Positions 36,384 through 45,426 of a stretch of 64,000 nucleotides of DNA are shown here, one piece after another (positions within the stretch are counted from its first letter, which is position 1; every line of letters starts with the position of its first letter). The DNA comes from CAWGXZ01 sp963826695. Lineage in GTDB: Bacteria; Pseudomonadota; Gammaproteobacteria; Burkholderiales; Burkholderiaceae_C. The position numbers were made by a program, and so were the translations under genes. A model generated the notes under the pieces. The model saw nothing but the letters and a program-made list of their open reading frames with translations, was not told the DNA's origin and did not search any database. The stretch is taken from NCBI GenBank assembly GCA_963826695.1, contig CAWGXZ010000004.1, forward strand, positions 62,001 to 126,000. The letters run 5' to 3'.

Positions 36384-36938
36384 CTAGCGTTCACCACTCG
36401 CTTGACCCTGCGGCGGGACGTCATGCTCGGCGCGGGGGCGAACCGCGACGTCCAGCGGTTGCGCGGCAACCCGGGCAGGGGTTCCGCCGGCCACGGTGAC
36501 CCGCCCGAGGTTGCCGGCGTTCAGCACCTTCTTCAGTCGGGGATATGTCGCGACGAAGGCCGTCGCCGCAGCCAGCATGCCGGCCATTGCCCAGACGCCT
36601 TCACGGCGGCCGCTGCCCGCGGCCGCTGCCGCCGTGCCCGGGCAGTAACCGGACAGCGCCATTCCGGCGCCGAACAGGACCGCGCCACCGACAAGGCCTA
36701 CCGGATTCATCGGCTTGGGCTCGACGGTGGCAAGCCCGCGCTGCTTGAGCCAGCGGTGGCCGAGCGCACCGACTGCAACGGCCGCGCCCATCGTCTTGGC
36801 GACGCGCGCATCGTCGCCCGTCAACTGACCGACGATCGTGCGCGAATCGGCCAGCCCGCCGCGCTGCAAGAGCGCGCCGAAGACGACTCCAGTCGCCAGC
36901 CCGAGCGCATTGCGCATGCTTTCATTCATCTCGGCCAT
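36384..36938 (-). CDS. YeeE/YedE family sulfur-transport protein
   Basis: 184 residues with four to five membrane helices and the conserved cysteine motif LSGYCPGTAAAA in the second half, typical of half-size YeeE/YedE (DUF6691-type) proteins. Related YeeE moves thiosulfate via conserved cysteines. The last 30 residues (from about 155) are hydrophilic and atypical. It shares one base with the upstream partner gene, which carries the SGCTSGH-type half. Confidence 0.88.
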   Translation of the reverse strand: MAEMNESMRNALGLATGVVFGALLQRGGLADSRTIVGQLTGDDARVAKTMGAAVAVGALGHRWLKQRGLATVEPKPMNPVGLVGGAVLFGAGMALSGYCPGTAAAAAGSGRREGVWAMAGMLAAATAFVATYPRLKKVLNAGNLGRVTVAGGTPARVAAQPLDVAVRPRAEHDVPPQGQASGER

Positions 36939-37471
36939 CAGACCTGCCCTCCCTGGCGCCTGGCGCCGCGCGCTCGCCGCGCGAGCAGCGATCCGACTCC
37001 GAACATCAGCGGCGTGAACAGCCAGCTCGATCCCGCACCCTGCGCCGTACCCGACAGTGCATGGCCGCTGGTGCAGCCATCGGCCATGCGCGCTCCGAAC
37101 ATCAACATCGCGCCGCCGGCCGCGCTGGCCAGCGGCGAACGCTGCGGTTCAGCGCCCGGAGGGCTGCCGACCGATGTGTCGTTGTCGAGGCCGAACGTTC
37201 GGGCGGACGCCATGCCGCCGAGGATGGTCCCGAGCACCAGCCACGACTCCCAGTTGAACTTGGGCGGCTCCTTGCGCGCCTTGACGTACGCATTCACGTC
37301 CGCCACATCCGGTGCCAGCCGGCGTGCGGCAAGCGCAGCGGTGTTCTCGTAGGCCCCGCTGACGCCGATGCCTTTGCGGAAAACTGCGAAGGCGCAGATG
37401 TTGAGCAACCCGATCGCCGCGCCGATCAGATAGGGCGACGGACCTGAAGGGTGGGGATGATGTGTGCTCAT
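36938..37471 (-). CDS. YeeE/YedE family sulfur-transport protein
   Basis: 177 residues. The motif ARMADGCTSGHALSGTAQGA is the YeeE/YedE cysteine signature, and FGVGSLLARRARG ends the protein. With the following gene it forms a two-half transporter. It overlaps the rhodanese-containing gene upstream by 4 bases (ATGA). Likely cargo is thiosulfate or a related sulfur species, inferred from family and neighbours. Confidence 0.88.
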   Translation of the reverse strand: MSTHHPHPSGPSPYLIGAAIGLLNICAFAVFRKGIGVSGAYENTAALAARRLAPDVADVNAYVKARKEPPKFNWESWLVLGTILGGMASARTFGLDNDTSVGSPPGAEPQRSPLASAAGGAMLMFGARMADGCTSGHALSGTAQGAGSSWLFTPLMFGVGSLLARRARGARRQGGQV

Positions 37472-38909
37472 TGGCGCGGGCCCTCGACGTCTGGTGTGGT
37501 CACCGAATGTTCTGAGGCGCCGACGTCCGTTCGGCGCTCCAGGTGCTGCCAGGCCTGCATGCCGCCGAGCAGGTTGCGCACGTCGCGCGCGCCACGGCGC
37601 AACAACATGCTTGCCGCCAGGCTTGCGCGATGGCCGACGCCGCAGGTGACGACCACCGCGGCCGCAGGATCGAATGGCGGCTGCAGGCGATCGAGCTCGC
37701 GCTCGACGTAGCCCACGTACAGGTGCGAGGCGCCGGGAATGTGTCCTTCGGTCTCGAATTCCGCATCGTCACGGACATCGATCACCCGCAGGTCACGCTG
37801 CGCGGGCTCGACTTCGATGCGGCCAGCCTCGACCGTGCCGACACCCGCCATCGGCAGGCCATGGTCGCGCCAGGCCTCGAAGCTGCCTGCAAGCACCCCT
37901 TCGACATGGTCGAGGCCGACCCGCCCGAGCGCCTTGACTGCATCGTCCAGCGCCGTCGCAGCGTCGTCCAGCACCAGATAGATCGACGTGCCGGCCTCGG
38001 CGACCCAGCCTGCGAACACGGGCAGACCATCGGACCAGATGCTGTACGAGCCGGGCACGTGCCCGCCTGCGAAAGCCTCCGGTCGGCGCAGATCGAACAC
38101 GACGCCGCGGCGGCACTCGGTCTGGAAGTCCTTCAGGCTGCAGAACCCGCACGGCGCTGGCCGAGGTGAGTGGCCCCATGCCCCCGCTCGAGTTCACCTG
38201 CTCCATGTGGCGGAAATAAGGTGGGCGCGGAATGCGTTCATCCAGCTTGGCCTTGACGAACTCGTCGCGCGAACGCACGAACACCGGGTTGTAGCTTCGC
38301 TCCAGTCCGATCGTCGATTCATCGCGGTCCGCGATGTTGCCTCCGCAGACCGAACCGGAGCCGTGAGCCGGCAGCAGGATCGTCTGGTCTCCCAGAGGGC
38401 AGGAGCTTCGAATGCACCGCATCGTAGAGCTGACCGGCGTGCTCGGCAGTCTGCGACGGGTCTGTCAGGTCGGTCCGCCCGGCCTCGCCGATGAACAGGG
38501 TGTCGCCGGTGAACACCGCCCAAGCCTGGTGGGGCGCATCGTCGAGGTAGACCGCGTAGCACATGCTCTCTGGCGTGTGACCGGGCGTGTGCAGCGCGAC
38601 GATCCGGATGCCCGGGGCCAATTCGAACTCTTCACCATCGTCGAGCCGGATGTCGCCGTGACCGAAGGCCTTGTGCCGCCCGTTGACGACCTTCGCCCCG
38701 CACTGGCGCGCCAGCTCGGCAGAGCCCATCACGAAGTCCTCCTGCCGATGGGTCTCGATCGCGTACTTGATCGTCACCTTGTGCTTGCGTGCAAGCGTCA
38801 CGTACTCGCTCACGTCGCGGCGAGGATCTACCACGGCTGCTTGCCCCTTGTTGCCGATCAGGTACGCCACGTGGGCGATTCCGGGGGTCTTGATGCGTTC
38901 GAAGATCAT
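37468..38909 (-). pseudogene. MBL-fold/rhodanese fusion (persulfide dioxygenase type), two frameshifts
   Basis: The start frame encodes an MBL-fold domain (MIFERIKTPGIAHVAYLIG) up to YDAVHSKLLP. Near 38395 the frame changes, and GDQTILLPAHGSGSVCGGN plus NPVFVRSRDEF continue in another. Near 38130 it changes again before VFDLRRPEAFAGGHVPGSYS and two rhodanese-like repeats; the second has Cys in VVVTCGVGHRASLA. The first metal motif is THRQED instead of THxHADH, so metal binding differs from ETHE1. The intact form would be about 480 residues. May be a real pseudogene or assembly error. Lies inside the YeeE/BigR operon. Confidence 0.82.
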
Positions 38910-38987
38910 GGAGCGAGGATCCCGTGTGGATTCAACAATCGAGCAGCAAAGACAGTGCCCTTGCCGATACCTGACAAGGTCATCGTG

Positions 38988-39422
38988 TCATGCCGGTGCC
39001 GTGCGAGCCGCGATCGACCGGTCGAGCAGCTCGAACAGGCCCATGCCGGCCAGCATCGCGACCACGAACACCAGCGCCTTTGCCTCGCCCATGCCGAGGG
39101 CGACCAGCGCGGGTCCCGGGCAGAAGCCGGCGATCCCCCAGCCCACGCCGAACAACACGCTGCCGCCAACCAGCCGGCGGTCCACCTTGGTCGCGGTGGG
39201 CAGGCGCATCTGCAAGCCGAGCAGCGAGACCGTGCGCCTGCGGGCAAAGGCGAAGGCGATGGAGCCCACCAGAATGGCGCCGACCATCACAAGGGCAAGC
39301 GAGGGATCCCAGGCCCCGGCCAGGTCGAGGAAGCCCAGCACCTTGGCCGGATCGGCCATGCCGGACAGGATGAGGCCGATGCCGAAGACGGCGCCGGCGA
39401 GCAAGGCGAAGAAGGTAGGCAT
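38988..39422 (-). CDS. YeeE/YedE family protein (DUF6691-type half)
   Basis: 144 residues of membrane helices with the cysteine motif IAGFCPGPALVALG and the start MPTFFALLAGAVFGIGLILS. This is the second half of the common two-gene YeeE pair next to BigR/SqrR regulators. It follows its partner by 9 bases. Confidence 0.92.
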   Translation of the reverse strand: MPTFFALLAGAVFGIGLILSGMADPAKVLGFLDLAGAWDPSLALVMVGAILVGSIAFAFARRRTVSLLGLQMRLPTATKVDRRLVGGSVLFGVGWGIAGFCPGPALVALGMGEAKALVFVVAMLAGMGLFELLDRSIAARTAPA

Positions 39423-39431
39423 GCGTGCTCC

Positions 39432-39866
39432 TCAAGCGCCGATCAGATGGCGAACGACATAGACGGTAGCGAATCCAGCCAGCATGAAGGTCGCGGTGGC
39501 AACCAGCGATCGCGGCGAGCGGCGCGAGATACCGGAAACGCCATGCCCGCTGGTGCAGCCGGACCCGAAGCGGGTGCCGACCCCGACCAGGAGGCCGGCA
39601 ACGACAAGGCCGAGGTAGCTCGCATCGATCTGCGGCCGCGGCAGCGCGGTGAACAAGGCGTACAGCAGGGGCGCCCCGATCAGACCCAGGATGAAGGCGA
39701 CGCGCCAGGAGATATCGCCACGTACAGGTTTCAGCAAGCCGCCGAGCACGCCGCTGATGCCGGCGATGCGGCCGTTGAAGAGCACGAACAGGGCTGTAGC
39801 GAGGCCGATGACGACGCCCCCGGCGAGCGACGCCCAGGGCGTGAATGAAGTCCAGTCGATCGTCAT
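39432..39866 (-). CDS. YeeE/YedE family protein (first half)
   Basis: 144 residues, membrane protein with the signature RFGSGCTSGHGVSGISR. It overlaps the ArsR-type regulator stop by 4 bases, so expression is tied to that repressor. Together with the next gene it likely imports a sulfur compound such as thiosulfate. Confidence 0.92.
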   Translation of the reverse strand: MTIDWTSFTPWASLAGGVVIGLATALFVLFNGRIAGISGVLGGLLKPVRGDISWRVAFILGLIGAPLLYALFTALPRPQIDASYLGLVVAGLLVGVGTRFGSGCTSGHGVSGISRRSPRSLVATATFMLAGFATVYVVRHLIGA

Positions 39867-40201
39867 GCGCCTTGCTCCTCGGGATGACAGTAGAGGCGGT
39901 ACAGCACCGCCAGGATTTGCAGCAGGTTGGGGTCGGCCACGCTGTAGTAGATGCTCTTGCCTTCACGACGTGTGGCCACCACCCCCCGCCGGCGCAGCAC
40001 GCCGAGCTGCTGCGACAACGTGGGCTGGTGGATGCCCAACTGCTGCTCGAGCTCGCCGACGCTGCACTCGCCTTGGGACAGCTGGCAAAGCAGCAGCAAC
40101 CTCTCCGTATTGGCCAGCAGCTTCAGTGCAGCCACCGCCTTCTCGGCCCCGCTGCGCAGACGCCCTGGGTCAATCGCGACATCATGGGCGCCGTCATTCA
40201 T
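39863..40201 (-). CDS. ArsR-family persulfide-sensing repressor (BigR/SqrR type)
   Basis: 112 residues from ATG at 40201, supported by AAGGGG 6 bases ahead; an upstream TTG would add 6 residues. Winged helix with recognition helix HQPTLSQQLGVLR. Cys39 (LLCQLSQGE) and Cys105 (LYRLYCHPEE) are 66 residues apart, the same spacing as the redox pair Cys42/Cys108 of BigR and Cys41/Cys107 of SqrR; Cys46 is extra. These repressors release DNA when persulfide links the two cysteines. First gene of a YeeE-containing operon and divergent from sulP and an ETHE1 gene. Gene symbol left blank because bigR and sqrR cannot be separated. Confidence 0.93.
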   Translation of the reverse strand: MNDGAHDVAIDPGRLRSGAEKAVAALKLLANTERLLLLCQLSQGECSVGELEQQLGIHQPTLSQQLGVLRRRGVVATRREGKSIYYSVADPNLLQILAVLYRLYCHPEEQGA

Positions 40202-40245
40202 GACAGCCCCTTGATCCAAGCATTGATCAACACTTTACCGATCGA

Positions 40246-40257
40246 TATATTAATATA
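40246..40257. promoter_or_regulatory. Perfect palindrome, candidate operator of the ArsR-type repressor
   Basis: TATATTAATATA is a perfect 12-base palindrome, strikingly AT-rich in a very GC-rich setting. It is 45 bases upstream of the repressor start and 200 bases upstream of the SulP start. BigR-type boxes are AT-rich imperfect palindromes overlapping the -10 region, so this fits an operator that represses both arms. Confidence 0.65.
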
Positions 40258-40458
40258 GACGACTCGAAAGGAAAGCGCCACTGGCGGACGCACCATGACC
40301 CATGCTTGCTTGCGTTTCCGGCTGGGGGGTTTCGGGCGTATGCCGCAACCAGCTCGCAGCATGGGTGGCACGGTCGCGTCGCTGACGCAGCCCGTGGTTG
40401 CGTTTTTCCGCGTGGGCCGCGGTTTCGCTGCCGTGCACTGCGCCGGCAAGGGCGCAGC

Positions 40459-42171
40459 ATGAGGGCAGCCTGGCTGCCCAGGTGGGTTGCCACGTACGAC
40501 CGGGACAAGGCGGCCGAGGATCTTGTCGCCGGCGTGGTGGTGACCATCCTGCTGGTGCCGCAAAGTCTGGCGTACGCAATGCTTGCGGGATTGCCGCCGC
40601 ATGTCGGGATGTACGCCAGCCTCCTGCCGCTCGTTGCCTATGCCGTGCTCGGTTCCAGCATGACGCTGTCGGTCGGTCCGGTGGCGGTGGCTTCGCTCAT
40701 GACGGCTTCGGCCGTGGCGCCACTGGCCGCGGCCGGCAGTGCGGAATATGTGCTGCTGTCGATGCTCTTGGCGCTCATCGGCGGGTCGCTGCTGTTGCTG
40801 CTCGGAATGCTGCGCATGGGGTTCTTGGCCAATCTTCTGAGCCATCCAGTGATCTCCGGGTTCGTGACGGGGTCCGCCGTGCTCATCGCGCTGGGACAGC
40901 TGAAGCCGCTGCTTGGCATTCCAGCCCAGGGCGAGACAGCACTCGAACTGCTGATTTCGTTGATCTCGAAAGTTGGCGCGCTGCACCTGCCGACGGCGGC
41001 CCTGGGCCTGTCGTCCGTGCTGGCGCTGTGGGTCTTCCGCCGGTATCTCGCGCGGGCGCTCTCTCATGCAGGCATGAGGCTGAAGAACGCAGACATCGTG
41101 GCAAAACTGGCACCGATGGTGGTGGTCCTGCTGGCCATCGGGACCGTGGTGGCCTTCGAGCTCGACGCGAGCGCAGGCGTTGCCGTGGTAGGGGCCATCC
41201 CGGCGGGACTGCCGGCGTTCACGTTCGCGTTGCCCACGCTCGGTCAGTTGCAGGCGCTCGCCTTGCCGGCCGTGATGATCGCGCTCATCGGTTTTGTTGA
41301 GAGTGTGTCGGTCGCGCAATCGCTGGCGATCAAGCGGGGTGAGCGGATCAACCCCGATGCGGAGTTGCGGGGCCTGGGCGCCGCCAACCTGGCCAGCGCC
41401 ATCTCCGGCGGCTTCCCGGTAACGGGCGGGTTCTCGCGCAGCGTCGTCAACTTTGCGGCAGGCGCCCGCACGCCGCTGGCCGGCGTGATCGCCGCCGTGT
41501 TCATGACCGTGGTGCTCCTGGGCCTGACGGGTCTTTTCGAGCGGCTGCCGCTGGCGGTGCTTGGCGCGACCATCATCGTGGCAGTGATCGGACTGGTGGA
41601 CTTCGCCACGCTGCGCCATGCCTGGCACTATGACCGGGCCGATGCCGTTGCCTGGTTGATCACCGCGGGCGGGGTCCTCGGACTCGGCGTCGAGGCCGGT
41701 GTCGGTCTCGGCGTTGCGATGTCGATCGGAACCTTCCTGTGGCGTGCGAGCCGGCCGCACATCGCGGTCGTGGGCCGTGTCGGTGACAGCGAGCACTTCC
41801 GCAACGAGCGGCGCTTTGCGGTGACGACCCATCCCGGGCTGCTGCTGATGCGGATCGACGAGAGCCTGTTCTTCGCCAACATGTCCGCGGTCCTGCGGCG
41901 CATCGAGGAGGAAATCGAGCGCCAGGGTGATGTCCAAAACCTGGTGCTGGATCTGTCCTCGGTGAGCCACATCGACCTTTCCGCCGTCGAGGCGCTTCAG
42001 CGCCTGCAGGAGGATCTGGCCGAGCGCAGCATCAGGCTTCATCTCGCAGAGGTCCGCGGCCCGGTCATGGACCGGCTCGAGCACACCGACCTGCCCCGAA
42101 AGCTGGCCCACAGGCCCTTCCTCAGTTTGCATGAAGCCACGAGCACCCTCGTGCCAGCGGCACCACCATAG
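40459..42171 (+). CDS. SulP family inorganic anion permease with STAS domain
   Basis: 570 residues from ATG at 40459 (MRAAWLPRWVATYDRDKA). The SulP membrane domain has the signature PVAVASLMTASAVAPLA and IGFVESVSVAQSLAIKRGER, and GGFPVTGGFSRSVVNFAAG in the transport core. The C-terminal STAS domain spans about 430-555 (LVLDLSSVSHIDLSAVEALQ). Cargo is probably sulfate, given its place in a sulfur-oxidation cluster, though SulP proteins also move bicarbonate or other anions. It is divergent from the persulfide repressor and 38 bases before the ETHE1-type gene. Confidence 0.93.
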   Translation: MRAAWLPRWVATYDRDKAAEDLVAGVVVTILLVPQSLAYAMLAGLPPHVGMYASLLPLVAYAVLGSSMTLSVGPVAVASLMTASAVAPLAAAGSAEYVLLSMLLALIGGSLLLLLGMLRMGFLANLLSHPVISGFVTGSAVLIALGQLKPLLGIPAQGETALELLISLISKVGALHLPTAALGLSSVLALWVFRRYLARALSHAGMRLKNADIVAKLAPMVVVLLAIGTVVAFELDASAGVAVVGAIPAGLPAFTFALPTLGQLQALALPAVMIALIGFVESVSVAQSLAIKRGERINPDAELRGLGAANLASAISGGFPVTGGFSRSVVNFAAGARTPLAGVIAAVFMTVVLLGLTGLFERLPLAVLGATIIVAVIGLVDFATLRHAWHYDRADAVAWLITAGGVLGLGVEAGVGLGVAMSIGTFLWRASRPHIAVVGRVGDSEHFRNERRFAVTTHPGLLLMRIDESLFFANMSAVLRRIEEEIERQGDVQNLVLDLSSVSHIDLSAVEALQRLQEDLAERSIRLHLAEVRGPVMDRLEHTDLPRKLAHRPFLSLHEATSTLVPAAPP

Positions 42172-42209
42172 CCCCCCTCGCCGAGACCCACCCCTTTCCG
42201 GAGCAGCCC

Positions 42210-42959
42210 ATGATTTTCCGACAGCTTCTCGAACCCGTCTCCAGCACGTACACGTACGTGCTTGGCTGCTCCGACACGGGAGAAGCCATCCTGATCGACC
42301 CTGTCATCAACTCCATCGACCGCGACCTGCAGGTCCTGCAGGGCCTTGGCCTGCGCCTGGCATACACGCTCGACACGCACATCCATGCCGACCACATCAC
42401 GGCAGCGCTGGAGTTGAAGAAGCGCACGGGAAGCAGGATTGCCGCTCCGGCATTCGACCGGCTGGCCTGCACCGACCTCGGCATGGAGGAGGGCCGGCCT
42501 TTGCAGATCGGATCGATCTGTATCGAGGGCCTGCACACGCCGGGGCACACCGACGGGCATTTTTCCTACGTCGTTGGGGAAAGAGTGTTCACAGGCGATG
42601 CCCTGCTGATCGACGGCTGCGGCCGGACGGACTTTCAGAACGGCGACTCCGAGGCGCTTTTTGACAGCGTCGTGCAGAAGTTATTTGCCCTGGCAGATGA
42701 AACGCTGGTGTATCCGGCGCACGATTACACGGGCCGGCACGTTTCCTCGATTGCACAGGAGAAGACCCGCAATCCCCGACTGGGTGCCGGCAAGAGCCTG
42801 GCGGAGTTCCAGCAGATCATGGCGACGCTGAACCTGCCGTATCCGAAGTTCATCGATTACGCCGTTCCAGGGAACCGCGGATGTGGCGTGTGCCCGAGTG
42901 GATTGCCGGACGAACTGCAGAGGTATTGCGTGCCGATGGCGGAAAGCCCTCAGGGCTAG
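42210..42959 (+). CDS. ETHE1-type persulfide dioxygenase (MBL fold)
   Basis: 249 residues. Fe-binding ligands expected for ETHE1: His57 and Asp61/His62 in THIHADH, His113 in HTPGHTDGH, Asp130 in VFTGDALL and His171 in YPAHDYT. Such enzymes oxidise glutathione persulfide to sulfite. No rhodanese domain is attached. It ends with a Cys-rich tail (GNRGCGVCPSG). Follows sulP in the arm that the BigR/SqrR-type repressor is likely to control, so sulfite/sulfate made here could leave through SulP. Confidence 0.93.
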   Translation: MIFRQLLEPVSSTYTYVLGCSDTGEAILIDPVINSIDRDLQVLQGLGLRLAYTLDTHIHADHITAALELKKRTGSRIAAPAFDRLACTDLGMEEGRPLQIGSICIEGLHTPGHTDGHFSYVVGERVFTGDALLIDGCGRTDFQNGDSEALFDSVVQKLFALADETLVYPAHDYTGRHVSSIAQEKTRNPRLGAGKSLAEFQQIMATLNLPYPKFIDYAVPGNRGCGVCPSGLPDELQRYCVPMAESPQG

Positions 42960-43055
42960 TCTGTCTGCGCCAGGCTGCCGCGGCCCGGTCCTCGCGCGTC
43001 GCCGGTCGGCGCGTCGTCGGACCCGGCTTCGGTAGCGAGTTGCCTGCGCGCTGGC

Positions 43056-43685
43056 TCAGAGAGGCCTGACCATGACCTTGCGCCACTTGATCGGGCCGCC
43101 AGGCGCATCCTTCGGGCCATTGGCGAACTGCAACGTGAACGGGCCGGCGGCGTACTTGCTGTCCTGGAGCGCAGCGGTGCGCACCCCGTTCAAATCCACC
43201 GCGAAGTTCGATCCCTTGGCCGAAATCCTGAGCGTGTTCCACTTGCCACCGCCCTTGCCGTCACCCGCCAGGTAAACGATCGGCACGGGCACTTTCGCAA
43301 AATCGACGATGGCTCCGGTCGCGTATTCCTGGCCGGGGCGCTGGTCGTAGATATTGACTTCGTAGGCGTTGTCGGCGCCGACCTTCTTCGGGTCGGCCGC
43401 GCGCAGGAAGATGCCGCTGTTGGTTTTCGTGTCGGCCCAGAACTCGGCCACGATCTCGAAATCCCTGTACGAATCCTTGCTTACCAGGTGCGATGAAACC
43501 GTGCCTTTGTCGGCAACGATGGCGCCTGCCTCGGCACGCCAGTTCGCATCGCCGAGGCGATCGAAGTTCTCCAGGCCCCGCTCACCGTCGATGAGCGTGG
43601 TCCACCCGCTCCCGGGCGAGTGGGCACAACCCGCAAAGAGCAGTGCGGTAGCAAGGAAAACACTCGAGGCCCAGATACGTTTCAT
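43056..43685 (-). CDS. DUF1080 (3-keto-disaccharide hydrolase) domain lipoprotein
   Basis: 209 residues from ATG at 43685; the lipoprotein signal (MKRIWASSVFLATALLFAGC) has lipobox FAGC. The DUF1080 jelly-roll-like domain is shown by WTTLIDGERGLENF, the segment FADTKTNSGIFLR-like region (FWADTKTNSGIFLRAA) and NTLRISAKGSNFAVDLNG. The domain occurs in glycoside hydrolase-like and lectin-like periplasmic proteins. No sugar genes are adjacent; function unknown. Confidence 0.9.
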   Translation of the reverse strand: MKRIWASSVFLATALLFAGCAHSPGSGWTTLIDGERGLENFDRLGDANWRAEAGAIVADKGTVSSHLVSKDSYRDFEIVAEFWADTKTNSGIFLRAADPKKVGADNAYEVNIYDQRPGQEYATGAIVDFAKVPVPIVYLAGDGKGGGKWNTLRISAKGSNFAVDLNGVRTAALQDSKYAAGPFTLQFANGPKDAPGGPIKWRKVMVRPL

Positions 43686-43878
43686 TTCGGTCTCCAGAAG
43701 GATCGGAGGCGATCGGACGAGCCTCGAGGATGAGGAAGCCCTGTCCGTCACCATGGCGCGATCAGAGCGTAGCAGTATCGACGTGGCGGAATGCCGGCGG
43801 CATCGAGGTCGGCCTGGGCATCGCGGCCCGGGCAAGCCGATCCAGCGTGGTCGTGCGCCGATCCGGGCGCCGGAGACC

Positions 43879-44394
43879 TCAGTGCGACATTTCCAGCGCC
43901 ACCAGGAAGCGCGAGACCATGTTGTAGGCGCCGATCGTCACCATCGCATCGACCACCTGCCGCTCGTCGAGGAAGCCCCGCACCCGCTCGTAGAGCGCCG
44001 CCGGCACCTCGATCGCCGTGGTCATGGTGTCGGTCAGCTCGATCAGCGCCTGCTCGAAATCGGTCAGGCCGGGGCCGATCTCCTTCGGGTCGCGCAGCGC
44101 GGCGATCTTCACCTCGGTCGCGCCTGCCTTCAAGGCGATCGGCACATGCGCCTCGTACTCATAGGTCGCGCCGTTCAGCACGGCCACGCGGATGATGACC
44201 AGCTCGCGCAGGTCGGCCGGCAAGGTGCTGCGGTTGCGCACGGCAGTCAGCAACTGCTCCCAGCCGTGCGCCATCGGCGGGCTGTTCAGCAGCACCTGGT
44301 AGAGCGGCGAGACGCGGCCGCGCTGGGCGGCGATCTGTGCTTCGAGCTCGGCCAGTTCGGGCCGGGTTCCGGGGGTTATGGGGGCGATGCGCAT
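43879..44394 (-). CDS. Carboxymuconolactone decarboxylase (AhpD-like) family protein
   Basis: 171 residues from ATG at 44394, fixed by an AGGAG six bases ahead; an ATG six codons upstream overlaps the receptor stop. The family core is RELVIIRVAVLNGATYEYEAH followed by PIALKAGATEV. The CxxC of AhpD is absent, so this is of the carboxymuconolactone-decarboxylase-like group with unassigned activity. It follows a Bug receptor within the SDR-containing operon. Confidence 0.88.
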   Translation of the reverse strand: MRIAPITPGTRPELAELEAQIAAQRGRVSPLYQVLLNSPPMAHGWEQLLTAVRNRSTLPADLRELVIIRVAVLNGATYEYEAHVPIALKAGATEVKIAALRDPKEIGPGLTDFEQALIELTDTMTTAIEVPAALYERVRGFLDERQVVDAMVTIGAYNMVSRFLVALEMSH

Positions 44395-44408
44395 GTTCGT
44401 CTCCTGGT

Positions 44409-45386
44409 TCATTCGGGCTGGATGCCGACCTTGCGGACCACCTTGCCCCACTTGGGGATCTCGCGAGCGATCACCGCCTGGAAGTCCGCCGCCGAGCCGC
44501 CGCCCGCAACCGCACCATCGATTTCGAGTTTCGCCGGCGTTTCCGGCAGGGCGAGCACCTTGTTCACTTCGAGGTTCATGCGACGGACGATCTCCGGCGG
44601 CAGGCCCTTCGGCGCGATGATGCCGTACCAGAGCGTGGCCTCGTAGCCCTTGAACCCCGATTCGGCGATCGTCGGCACCTGGGGCAGCGCAGGGATGCGG
44701 TCTTCCGTGGTGACGGCGAGCGCGCGCAACTTGCCGGCCTTCACCAGCGGCAGCGCGCTGGCCGTGGCGGCGAAGTACAGGTCGACCTGGCCGCCGACCA
44801 GGTCGGTGAGTGCGGCGCCACCTCCCTTGTAGGGCACGTGCCGCATTTCGATGTCGGCTTCGTCGGCGAACTGCGCAGCCGCCAGGTGCAGCAAGCTGCC
44901 CTGGCCGGAAGACGCGTAGTTCAGCACGCCCGGCTTCGCCTTGCCCAGCGCGACCAGTTCCTTCAGGTTGCTGGCGGGCAGTTTCGGGTTGACGACGACG
45001 AGCAGCGGCCCCTTGGACACCTGCACCACGGGCGTGATGTCGTTCACCGGATCGAACTTGATCTTGTACAGGCTTGGATTGACCGTGTAGCTCGAGGAAA
45101 TCAGCACGAAGGTGTAGCCGTCCGCGGGTGAGGCCAGGCCCGCCTGCACGCCGACCAACCCGCCGGCGCCCGCCTTGTTTTCGACGATCACGGGTTGCCC
45201 GAGCGCGTCGCTCAGGTGCTTGGCGACATAGCGGCCGACGATGTCGGCGCCGCCTCCGGGAACGAAAGTGACGATCAGGCGGACGGGCTTGCTCGGCCAG
45301 GTGTCGGCGATGGCCGCACCAGGGATGCACGCAGCCATGGCCAGGGCGGCAAGCCCGCGCAGAGCGGTGCGCAAGGAGAAATTCAC
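44409..45386 (-). CDS. Bug-family (TctC) tripartite tricarboxylate receptor
   Basis: 325 residues. Signal peptide ends IPGAAIADTWPSK. Marks: LIVTFVPGGGADIVGRYVA, ADGYTFVLIS, NYASSGQGSLLHLAAAQF, YKGGGAALTDLVGGQVD. Lies between an AhpD-like gene and three SDR genes on the same strand, so it probably delivers the substrate those enzymes use. Confidence 0.95.
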   Translation of the reverse strand: MNFSLRTALRGLAALAMAACIPGAAIADTWPSKPVRLIVTFVPGGGADIVGRYVAKHLSDALGQPVIVENKAGAGGLVGVQAGLASPADGYTFVLISSSYTVNPSLYKIKFDPVNDITPVVQVSKGPLLVVVNPKLPASNLKELVALGKAKPGVLNYASSGQGSLLHLAAAQFADEADIEMRHVPYKGGGAALTDLVGGQVDLYFAATASALPLVKAGKLRALAVTTEDRIPALPQVPTIAESGFKGYEATLWYGIIAPKGLPPEIVRRMNLEVNKVLALPETPAKLEIDGAVAGGGSAADFQAVIAREIPKWGKVVRKVGIQPE

Positions 45387-45426
45387 GGCGCTTCCTTCAG
45401 GAGGTTGGGGGACGCGAACAGTCGCT

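Noticed and set aside
40198..42132. Long reverse-strand frame opposite sulP
   Set aside because: Rich in Gln/His/Arg from antisense codons, no domain, and it would cover the repressor operator.
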